This document shows positions 40,662-49,659 of a DNA stretch of 64,000 nt, piece by piece. Every line of letters starts with the position of its first letter. Positions within the stretch are counted from its first letter, which is position 1. This DNA comes from an uncultured Algibacter sp. (GTDB lineage Bacteria; Bacteroidota; Bacteroidia; Flavobacteriales; Flavobacteriaceae): contig NZ_CANKXG010000002.1 of NCBI RefSeq assembly GCF_947487575.1, positions 62,001 to 126,000 on the forward strand, in the 5' to 3' direction. The notes under the pieces are model-generated. The model was not told the DNA's origin and did no database searches. It was given only the letters and a program-made list of their open reading frames with translations. A program made the position numbers and the translations under genes.

Positions 40662-41390
40662 TCAGTGCTTTTCAAAAGCTTTAACTCCTGCCTCTACTCT
40701 AGTTTTTAAATAATTTTTTCGGGGTACTATTGGGCAAGAATATTTATCGTTATACGCACAATATGGGTTATAAGCTTTATTGAAATCGATAATTATAGTA
40801 TCTGCTTCTGGGATTATGGCATCAATGTAGCGCCCGCCTCCGTAACTTTCTAATCCGTTGGTTTCATCTAAGAAAGGTAAAAAGAGATAATCTTTATACG
40901 CTTCTTCTTGCATTAAATCTTGGTTTTGGTATATGTTTAGTTTGTATAATTTACCTTTTAAGTTAAAAGTTAACTCGCCATATTTAACATAAATTGGTAG
41001 CCTACTGGTTGTGGTTTTCATTTTAAAAGCTTTCTCGTTAGAAGTTCTTTTAAAATTAGCTTTAACAACGTAAGTAGAATCAAACTTAAAAAAATCTAAA
41101 CTCGTAAAGTTCTTTCTATCCTTATATTTTAATGGTGATTTGCTGGCGTCTTTATAATCTGCATTTATTTCTTTTTGAAATTCTGTTTGGCCTTGTAATG
41201 GCCGTTTTTTTTGTGCGCAACTTGTACACATCATAACCAAGGTAAGTAATACTGCCAATAGCCTTTTGGGTGTTGCTGGCTGATATGCCCGCGTTAGGGA
41301 TTGAACGGCATGTTTGAAATCCCCGACGCAGGAGGGATTGAGTAGTGAAAGCCCGACCCCTTGCGGGGAACGCCAAAATAATTTATGCAT
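40662..41390 (-). CDS. DUF1684 lipoprotein; apparent 5' end formed by a repeat
   Basis: The DUF1684 domain is clear: KRTSNEKAFKMKTTTSRLPIYVKYGEL, PFLDETNGLESYGGGRYIDAIIP, and FNKAYNPYCAYNDKYSCPIVPRKN, a cysteine-containing C-terminal motif. Function unknown; periplasmic by its lipobox MMCTSC. The first in-frame ATG (41388-41390) makes an odd leader (MHKLFWRSPQGVGLSLL) that is the translation of repeat R copy 3, followed by a hydrophobic LLAVLLTLVMMCTSC. No ATG lies between the repeat and the lipobox except inside VMM. A TTG (in RLLAVLL) could serve instead. The upstream stop overlaps the ATG (TAATG). Confidence 0.82.
   Translation of the reverse strand: MHKLFWRSPQGVGLSLLNPSCVGDFKHAVQSLTRAYQPATPKRLLAVLLTLVMMCTSCAQKKRPLQGQTEFQKEINADYKDASKSPLKYKDRKNFTSLDFFKFDSTYVVKANFKRTSNEKAFKMKTTTSRLPIYVKYGELTFNLKGKLYKLNIYQNQDLMQEEAYKDYLFLPFLDETNGLESYGGGRYIDAIIPEADTIIIDFNKAYNPYCAYNDKYSCPIVPRKNYLKTRVEAGVKAFEKH
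41291..41374 (-). repeat. Interspersed repeat R, copy 3 (short form), inside the 5' end of the DUF1684 gene
   Basis: GCGTTAGGGATTGAACGGCATG...AGTGAAAGCCCGACCCCTTGCGGGGAACGCC. Shares both ends with copies 1 and 2 but is about 60 bp shorter. It lies 15 bp beyond the stop codon of the preceding gene, in the same relative orientation. Confidence 0.78.
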
Positions 41391-41917
41391 TAGTTTTCTG
41401 GATTAAAAGATGGATTTATATTGGTTTGATAGGCTTGCATTAAATTGGTTGAGAAGGTATTAAACGTTTCTTCGTCTGAGAAGGATTTAATTTTTTCTGG
41501 GTCGAAATTACCTTGTAAATAATAGGCTGTGGTTTCGGTTTTGGTACTATTAAAAATAATGACATCGGTTACAACTACTCCAAATTCTACAACTGAAATA
41601 ATTCGTGTATTATCTAATTCATTTTTTCTAAAAACATCCTTAAACCCGCTATTAGTAACAGCACTCATTTCTGCAATGAGATTTTGACGTTTTAAGGTAT
41701 CTATATTTTCGAACTTAATGTATTTAAAATCTGAAATGTTTCCGATTGCATTTTTAACTTCTGGAGAAATATTACCCAAAAGTGCTTTCATAAAATTGGG
41801 TACTTGAAAGGATGTTGTGCCTATATCTGCCTTATGATTGTTATAAAAACTCTGGAAACTACTGCCGCAGGAAACGAGCAAAAAACACACGCTAAATGAA
41901 ATTATTATTCTCTTCAT
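41390..41917 (-). CDS. DUF4252 lipoprotein
   Basis: 175 residues; lipoprotein signal peptide with Cys at 17 (CFLLVSCGSSF). The rest fits DUF4252: FMKALLGNISPEVKNAIGNISDFKYIKFEN, then SGFKDVFRKNELDNTRIISVVEFG. Function unknown; a Bacteroidota-specific family. First gene of a two-gene unit with the DUF1684 lipoprotein. Confidence 0.8.
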   Translation of the reverse strand: MKRIIISFSVCFLLVSCGSSFQSFYNNHKADIGTTSFQVPNFMKALLGNISPEVKNAIGNISDFKYIKFENIDTLKRQNLIAEMSAVTNSGFKDVFRKNELDNTRIISVVEFGVVVTDVIIFNSTKTETTAYYLQGNFDPEKIKSFSDEETFNTFSTNLMQAYQTNINPSFNPEN

Positions 41918-42100
41918 TATAAAAATTTATCATTGTAAAAATACGAGTTAAATTTATTTTACCTAGATTTGAACTTTAAAAGAAATAAAAATGCGTAATA
42001 ACGTCACTATTTATAGAAAGCAATGGACCTCTTGTTTAAAGACAAGTTGTTGGGCTGATTATATATTGTGGTGATGTTTATATAAAATATTACAATATTA

Positions 42101-42132
42101 AAAAGTCCGACTTAGTAGTCGGACTTTTTTTT
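42101..42132 (+). terminator. Strong hairpin with T-run in the intergenic region
   Basis: AAAAGTCCGACT (42101-42112) pairs with AGTCGGACTTTT (42117-42128), then more T. No coding gene ends upstream on the plus strand, so it may terminate an unseen small transcript. Confidence 0.7.
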
Positions 42133-42235
42133 TGCACTAAACTTTAAAATTTAAATGAATGATTATGACATCGATTAACAAACCCCTTAGGGCCTCTTTA
42201 GCGAAACCAAGAATGCACAACATTGACCAATTTAT

Positions 42236-42258
42236 ATTCCTGCCCGAGGAGGAATGAC
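42236..42258. repeat. Short GTCATTCC...GGAAT hairpin repeat, copy 2
   Basis: ATTCCTGCCCGAGGAGGAATGAC, a palindromic unit like 27392-27414 but on the other strand. It sits 24 bp before the MFS start codon. Confidence 0.55.
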
Positions 42259-42282
42259 TAACAACCAAAATTACTAGAACTC

Positions 42283-43485
42283 ATGAAAACACTTTACCAT
42301 AATTATCTAAACACATTTAAAGGACTATCAAAAGAAGTATGGTGGCTGGCCTTAATTACGCTTATAAACAGGGCTGGTACTATGGTAATTCCTTTTTTAT
42401 CTTTGTATTTAACCGAAGATTTACAATTTACATTGGGTAACGTTGGCACCATTATGATGTGTTTTGGACTTGGCTCTGTTGCTGGGTCTTGGCTTGGTGG
42501 CAAATTAACTGATACAATTGGTTACTATAAAGTTATGGTTAGAAGCCTTGTTAGCACAGGAGTACTTTTTATAGCTCTACAATTTTTAAATACATTTTAC
42601 GCTTTTTGTTTTGGTATATTTTTGGTAATGCTAGTTGCAGATATGTTTCGTCCTGCTATGTTTGTTGCACTAAGCGCCTATAGCAAACCAGAAAACAAAA
42701 CACGTAGCGTTACACTTATTAGATTGGCAATAAATTTAGGCTTTTCTGCAGGACCCGCTGTTGGAGGAATTATTATTACAACTTTAGGTTATGGCGGTTT
42801 ATTTTGGGTTGATGGCATAACATGTATTCTTGCCACCTTAGTTTTAATTATGGTTTTAAACCCTAAAAAATCTAAAGTATTAGATGAAGTGGTGGTTACA
42901 AATCCTGACTCAGCATATAAAGACAAAGCTTTTATCATCTTCTTGGTAGCCATGTTTTTGTTTGGAGTTATATTTTTACAATACTTCTCTACAATGCCAA
43001 TATATTATAGAGAAGCACATGTTTTATCCGAATTGGATATAGGATTATTATTGGGAGCTAATGGGTTTATTATTTTCTTGTTAGAAATGCCGCTAATTAA
43101 ATGGTTAGAAAATAGTAGGTTTTCAAAAACTGAACTTATGCTATCTGGAGCTGTTTTAACAGCATCAAGTTTCATTATATTAAATATTACAACTTGGTCT
43201 GGAATATTAATAATTGGTATGTTTTTAATGACTATTGGTGAAATGGTAGCTTTTCCTTTTTCGAATGCTTTTGCAATGGAACGGGCAAAAAAAGGAAATC
43301 AAGGTGAATATATGGCGCTATATTCCATTGCTTTTTCTATGGCACATATATTTGGTCATAAAGCAGGTATGCAAATGGTTGATGATTGGGGGTTTGATAA
43401 TACCTGGTACATGATAACAATTATTGGTGGCTTCTGTGTGCTTTTATTATTTATATTGAAAATTCATTTACGTACTAAAAGTTAA
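42283..43485 (+). CDS. MFS transporter
   Basis: 400 residues, 12 membrane segments. The cytoplasmic loop 2-3 reads GSWLGGKLTDTIGYYKVMV, matching the MFS motif A (GxxxDRxGRR-like). The general form is close to the MdtH/drug-proton antiporter group of roughly 400 residues, but the substrate is unknown. Convergent with the Lrp-type regulator. Confidence 0.88.
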   Translation: MKTLYHNYLNTFKGLSKEVWWLALITLINRAGTMVIPFLSLYLTEDLQFTLGNVGTIMMCFGLGSVAGSWLGGKLTDTIGYYKVMVRSLVSTGVLFIALQFLNTFYAFCFGIFLVMLVADMFRPAMFVALSAYSKPENKTRSVTLIRLAINLGFSAGPAVGGIIITTLGYGGLFWVDGITCILATLVLIMVLNPKKSKVLDEVVVTNPDSAYKDKAFIIFLVAMFLFGVIFLQYFSTMPIYYREAHVLSELDIGLLLGANGFIIFLLEMPLIKWLENSRFSKTELMLSGAVLTASSFIILNITTWSGILIIGMFLMTIGEMVAFPFSNAFAMERAKKGNQGEYMALYSIAFSMAHIFGHKAGMQMVDDWGFDNTWYMITIIGGFCVLLLFILKIHLRTKS

Positions 43486-43510
43486 GTAGGCTATAAATAG
43501 TCAATTTAAA

Positions 43511-43590
43511 TAACGTGAGTTCGATACAAACAAAAATATATTTTACTGGTTTTTAGTGGTTAAAACCATTGTAAGGTCGAACTCACGTTA
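43511..43590. repeat. 80-bp palindromic element with perfect 14-bp ends
   Basis: TAACGTGAGTTCGA (43511-43524) and TCGAACTCACGTTA (43577-43590) are exact reverse complements around a 52-base AT-rich centre. It lies between convergent genes and could serve as a terminator or be a small palindromic mobile repeat. Confidence 0.6.
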
Positions 43591-43594
43591 AATA

Positions 43595-44038
43595 TTATTT
43601 TATAGGAATTACTTCTTTCTGTTTTACCACTCTTGATAAAACGATTTGAGTTTTTGACTCCCCGTAACTAATTAACTGATCTATAAAAGATTCAAGATGT
43701 TTTTGATTTTTTAGAACCACTTCCATAACTATGTTTTCATCACCAGTAATTCGGTAACAATTAATAACTTCATCATAGGTTTTTACCTTTTCTAAAAATG
43801 GTTTTAGTTTCCCCATAAAGGCTCTTAATGTTATGATTGCTTTTAACTGGTATCCAATTTCAAAAGGCGATACGATAGTTTTATAACCTTCAATAATTCC
43901 TAAATCCTCCATCTTTTTAATACGCTCTGAAACAGCAGGCGAACTTATACCAACTTGCCTTCCAATTTCGGCATTAGATAATCTTGCGTTTTGTTGTAAA
44001 CACCTTAAGATCTTATCGTTAATTGAATCTACAATCAT
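43595..44038 (-). CDS. Lrp/AsnC-family transcriptional regulator
   Basis: 147 residues. N-terminal HTH (DKILRCLQQNARLSNAEIGRQVGISSPAVSERIKKME, about 8-44) and C-terminal RAM/ligand-binding domain (VINCYRITGDENIVMEVVLKN, about 90-110). It typically senses an amino acid and controls an adjacent transporter; the convergent MFS gene is one possible target. Length normal. Confidence 0.93.
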   Translation of the reverse strand: MIVDSINDKILRCLQQNARLSNAEIGRQVGISSPAVSERIKKMEDLGIIEGYKTIVSPFEIGYQLKAIITLRAFMGKLKPFLEKVKTYDEVINCYRITGDENIVMEVVLKNQKHLESFIDQLISYGESKTQIVLSRVVKQKEVIPIK

Positions 44039-44107
44039 TTAAAAGGAAATTAACTTATAATAATTAAAATCTAAAGCAAATATACGTTTTTACTTTAAAA
44101 ACTAAAG

Positions 44108-44136
44108 TTGAATTTCATTTCTTGTGAGTAATTTTG
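44108..44136 (+). promoter_or_regulatory. Bacteroidota-type promoter
   Basis: TTG (44108-44110), 18 bases, then TAATTTTG (44129-44136). Both -33 and -7 elements are present at about the expected spacing, 25 bases before the ATG at 44162. Confidence 0.6.
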
Positions 44137-44161
44137 ATAAAAATGCTATTAGAATAAGATT

Positions 44162-44557
44162 ATGTTACACAATACCCCACTAAATCTATCGGATTTACCT
44201 GTTTATCAAAAGGCATTAGAAATTTTTGCCTTATCTCAAAACATATCCATATACATGAATCACGACCTATCTAGCTTAAAAACAGATGGTTCTGAAGATA
44301 ATGATATTTATTTTTCTGGAGATATTATTCAACAATCTGTATCATTAGTTCCTGAAATTATGAATGCTGAATTGGAGCGTTACACAAATAGAAAGCATAA
44401 ACATGTGGCCTCTCTTAAGCGATTAACAAATAAGCTTTATAAAAATGCATACCGCTTAGAAAAATCAAATAGTAACGGTAAAGACTTTTTACCTATTCTT
44501 AGAAGTGAATTAAAGAAATTTAAGAAGCTTCAAAGTTCTTGGATGCTAACGTTATAA
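44162..44557 (+). CDS. Hypothetical all-helical protein
   Basis: 131 residues, no signal peptide or membrane segment. The pattern of helices (LSDLPVYQKALEIFALSQNISIYM, then DIIQQSVSLVPEIMNAELE, then HKHVASLKRLTNKLYKNAYRL, then FLPILRSELKKFKKLQSSW) suggests a four-helix bundle. No family recognised. It has a good promoter. Confidence 0.7.
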   Translation: MLHNTPLNLSDLPVYQKALEIFALSQNISIYMNHDLSSLKTDGSEDNDIYFSGDIIQQSVSLVPEIMNAELERYTNRKHKHVASLKRLTNKLYKNAYRLEKSNSNGKDFLPILRSELKKFKKLQSSWMLTL

Positions 44558-44618
44558 ATAGGTTTTGACTGTGCTCAAACCAACATTAAATAGTTCTAGT
44601 TACCTGCTTTTTTAGGCT

Positions 44619-45047
44619 TTAAATTTTCTTGAATTTTTGTGCGCACCCTTCAATACATTGATACCACAAAATTAAGTTTCCGCTTAGTGACAAATCAAAA
44701 TAAACCTTCGCAGAACGTGAGCTACAGGTGTTTGGAATTATTTCACCGTCATAAATAGTATCAGCTCTATCATCACTTGTTATCATATATGACCCCGTTT
44801 CTTTATCACCAACCTCAGACATCATAAAACATAAAACGCCGTTTATTTCAACTGTACCATCGCTCAAGAATTCAATCATTCTATTACTTTCAATTGGCTG
44901 AAACGTGCCACTTCCATCTCCAGGATCTGCAAGCTGTTCGATGAGTTTCCATTTTCCAATAAGGCCAGTTTCTTCTGTTGGTTTACCTTCGTCTGAAGTG
45001 CAACTGACTAAAAATAAAGCAAATAGAATTATGGCGAGTTTTTTCAT
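44619..45047 (-). CDS. Lipocalin-like lipoprotein
   Basis: 142 residues; signal peptide with Cys at 16 (LFLVSCTSDEG). The GLIGKWKLIEQLADPGDGSGTFQPI pattern at about residues 28-52 is typical of small flavobacterial lipocalin-like (DUF4847/lipocalin_4) proteins. It has three or four cysteines in the C-terminal half (VLCFMMS, NTCSSRS, WYQCIEGC). Function unknown. Confidence 0.75.
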   Translation of the reverse strand: MKKLAIILFALFLVSCTSDEGKPTEETGLIGKWKLIEQLADPGDGSGTFQPIESNRMIEFLSDGTVEINGVLCFMMSEVGDKETGSYMITSDDRADTIYDGEIIPNTCSSRSAKVYFDLSLSGNLILWYQCIEGCAQKFKKI

Positions 45048-45109
45048 GATTTGACAACTTTATAAGTTACCTTTTAGATGCTAAAAATAAAGAATGGTTG
45101 CGTAATAAA

Positions 45110-48100
45110 TTACATATTCCGTCTATACTGCCCTCCTACTTCAAACAAAGCATTAGTAATTTGACCTAATGAGCAAACTTTACATACATCCATTAATGCT
45201 TCAAATATGTTTTCATTATTTACAGCTTTTAGTTGAAGTGCTTTCAACATGGCTTCAGAATCATTTGCCTTATGAAGGTTTTCTAACGTTTTAATTTGAA
45301 ATTCTTTTTCTTCCTCAGTAGCTCTAATAACTTCGGCAGGTAAAACTGTTGGTGAACCTTTACTGCTTAAAAATGTATTAACTCCTATAATTGGAAACTT
45401 ACCATTATGTTTCAATGTTTCGTAATACAAGCTTTCTTCTTGAATTTTTGAACGCTGATACATGGTTTCCATAGCCCCTAAAACTCCACCTCGTTCTGTA
45501 ATTCTATCAAACTCTAATAAAACAGCTTCTTCAACTAAATCTGTTAGCTCTTCAATAATGAATGAGCCTTGAATTGGGTTTTCATTTTTAGCTAACCCTA
45601 ACTCTTTATTTATAATAAGCTGAATAGCCATAGCACGTCTTACAGATTCCTCGGTAGGTGTTGTTATAGCTTCGTCATAAGCATTAGTGTGAAGCGAGTT
45701 GCAATTATCGTAGATTGCGTACAACGCTTGCAACGTAGTTCTTATATCATTAAAATCAATTTCTTGAGCATGTAAACTTCTACCAGACGTTTGTATATGA
45801 TACTTTAACATTTGTGCTCTTGCATTGGCACCATATTTATGCTTCATTGCTTTTGACCAAATTTTACGAGCTACGCGTCCTATTACTGCATATTCTGGAT
45901 CAATACCATTTGAAAAGAAGAAAGACAAGTTAGGTCCAAATTTATTGATGTCCATACCTCTACTCAAATAATATTCAACGTAAGTAAAACCATTGGTTAG
46001 AGTCAACGCCAATTGTGTGATTGGGTTTGCGCCAGCCTCTGCTATATGGTATCCTGAAATAGATACTGAATAAAAATTACGAACATTATTTTCTATGAAA
46101 TATTCTTGAACATCACCCATTAAACGCAATGCAAATTCTGTTGAGAAAATACAGGTGTTTTGGGCCTGATCTTCTTTTAAAATATCTGCTTGCACCGTAC
46201 CTCTTACTTGAGCTATCGTTTTTGTTTTAATATCTTGATAAATAGCTTCAGGTAAAACTTGGTTTCCAGTAACACCTAATAACATGAGTCCTAAACCATT
46301 ATTACTTTCTGGTAAATCTCCATTATATTTTGGACGTTCATTACCTTTGTAAAGGTTAGCTATTTTAGCTTCTACTTCTTTTTCTAATCTATTTTCTTTT
46401 ATATAAATTTCGCATTGTTGGTCAATGGCAGCATTCATGAAAAACCCAAGAAGCATGGGAGCTGGACCGTTTATAGTCATACTCACAGAAGTCATATCAT
46501 CCGCTAAATTAAAACCTGAATACAGTTTTTTCGCATCGTCTAAACAACAAATCGAAACACCTGCATTACCGATTTTTCCATAAATATCTGGACGATAATC
46601 TGGATCGTTTCCGTAAAGTGTAACGCTGTCAAAAGCAGTAGATAATCGCTTTGCCGGCAAACCTGCACTTACATAATGAAAGCGCTTATTAGTACGTTCT
46701 GGCCCACCTTCACCAGCAAACATTCGTGCTGGATCTTCACCTGTTCTTTTAAATGGATATAACCCAGAAGTAAATGGGAATTCGCCTGGAACATTTTCTT
46801 GTAAACACCACTTTAAAATATCTCCCCAAGCTTGATATTTAGGCAATGCCACTTTTGGAATTTGGGTGTGAGATAGGGACTCAGTATGTGTCTCTATTTT
46901 TATTTCATTATCTCTTACTTTGAATGAATAAATAGGATTCTTGTATTTGTTTACTTTTTCACTCCAACCTGTAATGACTTCCCAATTATAAGTATCTAAA
47001 TCGAGTTTCACTCTATCAAATTCTGCTGTAAGTAGCCTAATAAAATTTTTGTTTTTTGAAGACTCAGTAGATTCAAAATCAATTCCTGACTTGTCTAATT
47101 TTGGAGAATTACCAACAACTGACTCTAATGTTTTATAAATACCATAAAGCTTTTGAGCAACTTCAACTTGTTCATCAGCTTTTATATCATAAGCACGATT
47201 ATTCTCTGCAATTTCAGATAAATATCGTGTTCTGGAGGGTGGAATAACAAAAATCTTTTCACTCATTACATTTGAAATAGTGAACGTAGACTTAAAATCT
47301 GAATCGGCCTTTTCAACCAACTTATCCATAACTGCTTTATACAGCGTATTCATTCCTGGGTCATTAAATTGAGACGCAATAGTCCCGAATACTGGTAAAT
47401 CTTCTTGAGCAACATTCCACAGGTTATTATTACGCATGTATTGCTTTTTTACATCACGCAAAGCATCCAAAGCCCCTCTTTTATCAAATTTATTTATAGC
47501 TACCAAATCAGCAAAATCAAGCATATCAATTTTTTCTAACTGAGTAGCAGCTCCAAATTCTGGTGTCATAACATATAAAGAAACATCTGAATGTTCTATT
47601 ATTTCAGTATCACTTTGCCCTATCCCAGAAGTTTCCAGAATAATCAAATCGTATTCAGCAGCTTTTAAAACTTCAACGGCTTCATTAACGTGTTTTGATA
47701 ATGCTAAATTAGATTGGCGTGTTGCCAAACTTCGCATGTAAACCCTTGAGTTGTTTATAGAATTCATTCTAATTCTATCTCCTAATAAAGCACCACCAGT
47801 TTTCCGTTTTGAAGGATCAACAGAAATAATTCCAACAGTTTTTTTAGGAAAATCTATTAAAAACCGTCTTACCAACTCATCCACCAAACTAGATTTTCCT
47901 GCTCCACCAGTTCCCGTAATTCCAAGCACAGGAATTTTAGAGTTTTTATTTTTTAAATAAATATCTTCTATAGTGCGCTTTGCAACCTCTGGAAAGTTTT
48001 CAGCCGAAGATATTATTCGAGCAATTTCTTTCGGGTTTTTATTATTTAAATTTTTTAATTCAATATTCAACTTATCACCAATTGCAAAATCCGATTGTTG

Positions 48101-48520
48101 AACCAAATCATTAATCATGCCTTGCAACCCCATTTCCCTACCATCATCAGGAGAATAAATTCGAGAAATCCCATAATCCATCATTTTTTTTATTTCAGAA
48201 GGCAATATTACACCACCTCCGCCGCCGAATATTTTTATATGCTCAGAACCTCTTTCTTTCAGTAAATCATACATATATTTAAAATACTCATTATGTCCTC
48301 CTTGGTATGAAGTCAAGCAAATGGCATTCACATCCTCTTGAATTGCAGTATTTACAACTTCTTCAACACTTCTATCATGACCTAAATGAATCACCTCTAC
48401 ACCTGTTGCTTGAATAATACGACGCATAATATTAATAGATGCATCATGACCGTCAAAAAGCGACGCTGCAGTTACTATTCTTACTTTGTGTTTTGGTTTG
48501 TACGGCACTTGTTGGTTCAT
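45110..48520 (-). CDS. icmF: Fused isobutyryl-CoA mutase IcmF (methylmalonyl-CoA mutase family)
   Basis: 1136 residues. N-terminal B12-binding domain ([20 protein letters not shown], about 18-37; [21 protein letters not shown] and the loop [13 protein letters not shown]). A MeaI-type GTPase chaperone follows with Walker [18 protein letters not shown] (about 201) and NKFDKRGA. The substrate domain is C-terminal ([41 protein letters not shown]). This order is the natural IcmF fusion of both mutase subunits with their G-protein. The reaction is isobutyryl-CoA to n-butyryl-CoA isomerisation, possibly also pivalyl-CoA. It needs adenosylcobalamin. Alone on its strand, 144 bp from purU (divergent). 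Confidence 0.94.
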   Translation of the reverse strand: MNQQVPYKPKHKVRIVTAASLFDGHDASINIMRRIIQATGVEVIHLGHDRSVEEVVNTAIQEDVNAICLTSYQGGHNEYFKYMYDLLKERGSEHIKIFGGGGGVILPSEIKKMMDYGISRIYSPDDGREMGLQGMINDLVQQSDFAIGDKLNIELKNLNNKNPKEIARIISSAENFPEVAKRTIEDIYLKNKNSKIPVLGITGTGGAGKSSLVDELVRRFLIDFPKKTVGIISVDPSKRKTGGALLGDRIRMNSINNSRVYMRSLATRQSNLALSKHVNEAVEVLKAAEYDLIILETSGIGQSDTEIIEHSDVSLYVMTPEFGAATQLEKIDMLDFADLVAINKFDKRGALDALRDVKKQYMRNNNLWNVAQEDLPVFGTIASQFNDPGMNTLYKAVMDKLVEKADSDFKSTFTISNVMSEKIFVIPPSRTRYLSEIAENNRAYDIKADEQVEVAQKLYGIYKTLESVVGNSPKLDKSGIDFESTESSKNKNFIRLLTAEFDRVKLDLDTYNWEVITGWSEKVNKYKNPIYSFKVRDNEIKIETHTESLSHTQIPKVALPKYQAWGDILKWCLQENVPGEFPFTSGLYPFKRTGEDPARMFAGEGGPERTNKRFHYVSAGLPAKRLSTAFDSVTLYGNDPDYRPDIYGKIGNAGVSICCLDDAKKLYSGFNLADDMTSVSMTINGPAPMLLGFFMNAAIDQQCEIYIKENRLEKEVEAKIANLYKGNERPKYNGDLPESNNGLGLMLLGVTGNQVLPEAIYQDIKTKTIAQVRGTVQADILKEDQAQNTCIFSTEFALRLMGDVQEYFIENNVRNFYSVSISGYHIAEAGANPITQLALTLTNGFTYVEYYLSRGMDINKFGPNLSFFFSNGIDPEYAVIGRVARKIWSKAMKHKYGANARAQMLKYHIQTSGRSLHAQEIDFNDIRTTLQALYAIYDNCNSLHTNAYDEAITTPTEESVRRAMAIQLIINKELGLAKNENPIQGSFIIEELTDLVEEAVLLEFDRITERGGVLGAMETMYQRSKIQEESLYYETLKHNGKFPIIGVNTFLSSKGSPTVLPAEVIRATEEEKEFQIKTLENLHKANDSEAMLKALQLKAVNNENIFEALMDVCKVCSLGQITNALFEVGGQYRRNM

Positions 48521-48665
48521 TCGTAAAGATTATTGAATTTTGGTATCGCAATTTACGAAATATTCAAAAAAATCAACTGTTAACAGAAAATTATATAAAT
48601 TTTGTTTCAATATTCTAGTCTGTGTCATTTTTAAACTAATTTTAGCCCGAGATAAAAATTTATTT

Positions 48666-49520
48666 ATGAATAAGATTACTATTTTAATCCATTGCAAAGA
48701 CAGACCGAATATAATTGCATCTGTCACCAATTTTATTGCTAAAAATGGTGGTAATATTGTTTATATAGATCAGCATGTTGATAGAGAACAAGACATCTTT
48801 TTTATGCGTCTTGAAAGTGAGTTTACATCAGAATCTTTTTCAACAAATGAATTTAAATCTGTTTTTAAAAATGATTTAGCGGACAAATTTGAAATGAAAT
48901 GGCGTATTTATTCTTCTGAAAAGAAACCGAAAATGGCATTATTCATTTCTAAATATGATCATTGCTTATATGATTTACTAGGGCGGTATAATTCTGGTGA
49001 GTTAAATTTGGAAATTCCTTTTATAATTTCTAATCATATAGATTTAAAACCGATTGCTGATAATTTTAAAATACCCTTTTATCATATTCCTGTTACAAAG
49101 GACACAAAACAAGAGGCTGAAGACAAACAATTAGAATTATTAGAAAAAAATAATATTGATTTTATTGTACTTGCAAGGTATATGCAAATAGTTTCTTCTA
49201 AACTGATTAGTAGGTACCCAAATAAAATAATCAATATTCATCACTCTTTTTTACCTGCTTTTGTAGGCGCTAAACCCTACCACTCTGCATATAAGCGAGG
49301 TGTTAAAATTATTGGAGCTACAAGCCATTATGTAACAGAAGAATTGGATGCTGGTCCAATTATAGAACAAGATGTTACAAGAGTCACTCACGCTCATTCA
49401 ATATCTGACTTAATTTCAAAAGGGCGAGATTTAGAAAAAATTGTTCTGGCTAATGCCATTAAGCTTCATGCAAATAGAAAAGTTATGGTTTTCAATAATA
49501 AGACAGTTATTTTTTCTTAA
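48666..49520 (+). CDS. purU: Formyltetrahydrofolate deformylase
   Basis: Hydrolyses 10-formyl-THF to formate and THF, supplying formate for PurT and balancing one-carbon pools. 284 residues from ATG 48666; upstream in-frame codons back to 48540 have no suitable start and would precede the ACT domain. ACT domain MNKITILIHCKDRPNIIASVTNFIAKNGGNIVYID (1-35), then the formyl-transferase-like domain with NIHHSFLPAFVGAKPYHSAY (His/Asn catalytic), and ELDAGPIIEQDV (Asp). Confidence 0.94.
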   Translation: MNKITILIHCKDRPNIIASVTNFIAKNGGNIVYIDQHVDREQDIFFMRLESEFTSESFSTNEFKSVFKNDLADKFEMKWRIYSSEKKPKMALFISKYDHCLYDLLGRYNSGELNLEIPFIISNHIDLKPIADNFKIPFYHIPVTKDTKQEAEDKQLELLEKNNIDFIVLARYMQIVSSKLISRYPNKIINIHHSFLPAFVGAKPYHSAYKRGVKIIGATSHYVTEELDAGPIIEQDVTRVTHAHSISDLISKGRDLEKIVLANAIKLHANRKVMVFNNKTVIFS

Positions 49521-49582
49521 CGAAATGTTAAAAAAAAATAAGAAAAAACAGCTTTTATTGCTTAACAAATGTTAATATTCAT

Positions 49583-49590
49583 TATTTTTG
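49583..49590 (+). promoter_or_regulatory. Promoter -7 box (TATTTTTG) before the OmpA gene
   Basis: Matches TAnnTTTG and lies about 70 bases before the ATG at 49660, leaving a leader of ordinary length. A TTG 22 bases upstream is the nearest -33 candidate. Confidence 0.4.
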
Positions 49591-49659
49591 TGACTTCTTA
49601 AAAATTCATGTGTCTAAACTCATGTGGAAATATTAACCATTAACTAAATTTTAATTTTT

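Larger units (their letters stand above)
41918..42282. other. 365-bp divergent intergenic region
   Basis: Contains one strong terminator-like hairpin (42101-42132) that has no annotated gene ending at it on either side, plus a short GTCATTCC-type repeat at 42236-42258. No convincing small ORF between them. Confidence 0.5.
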
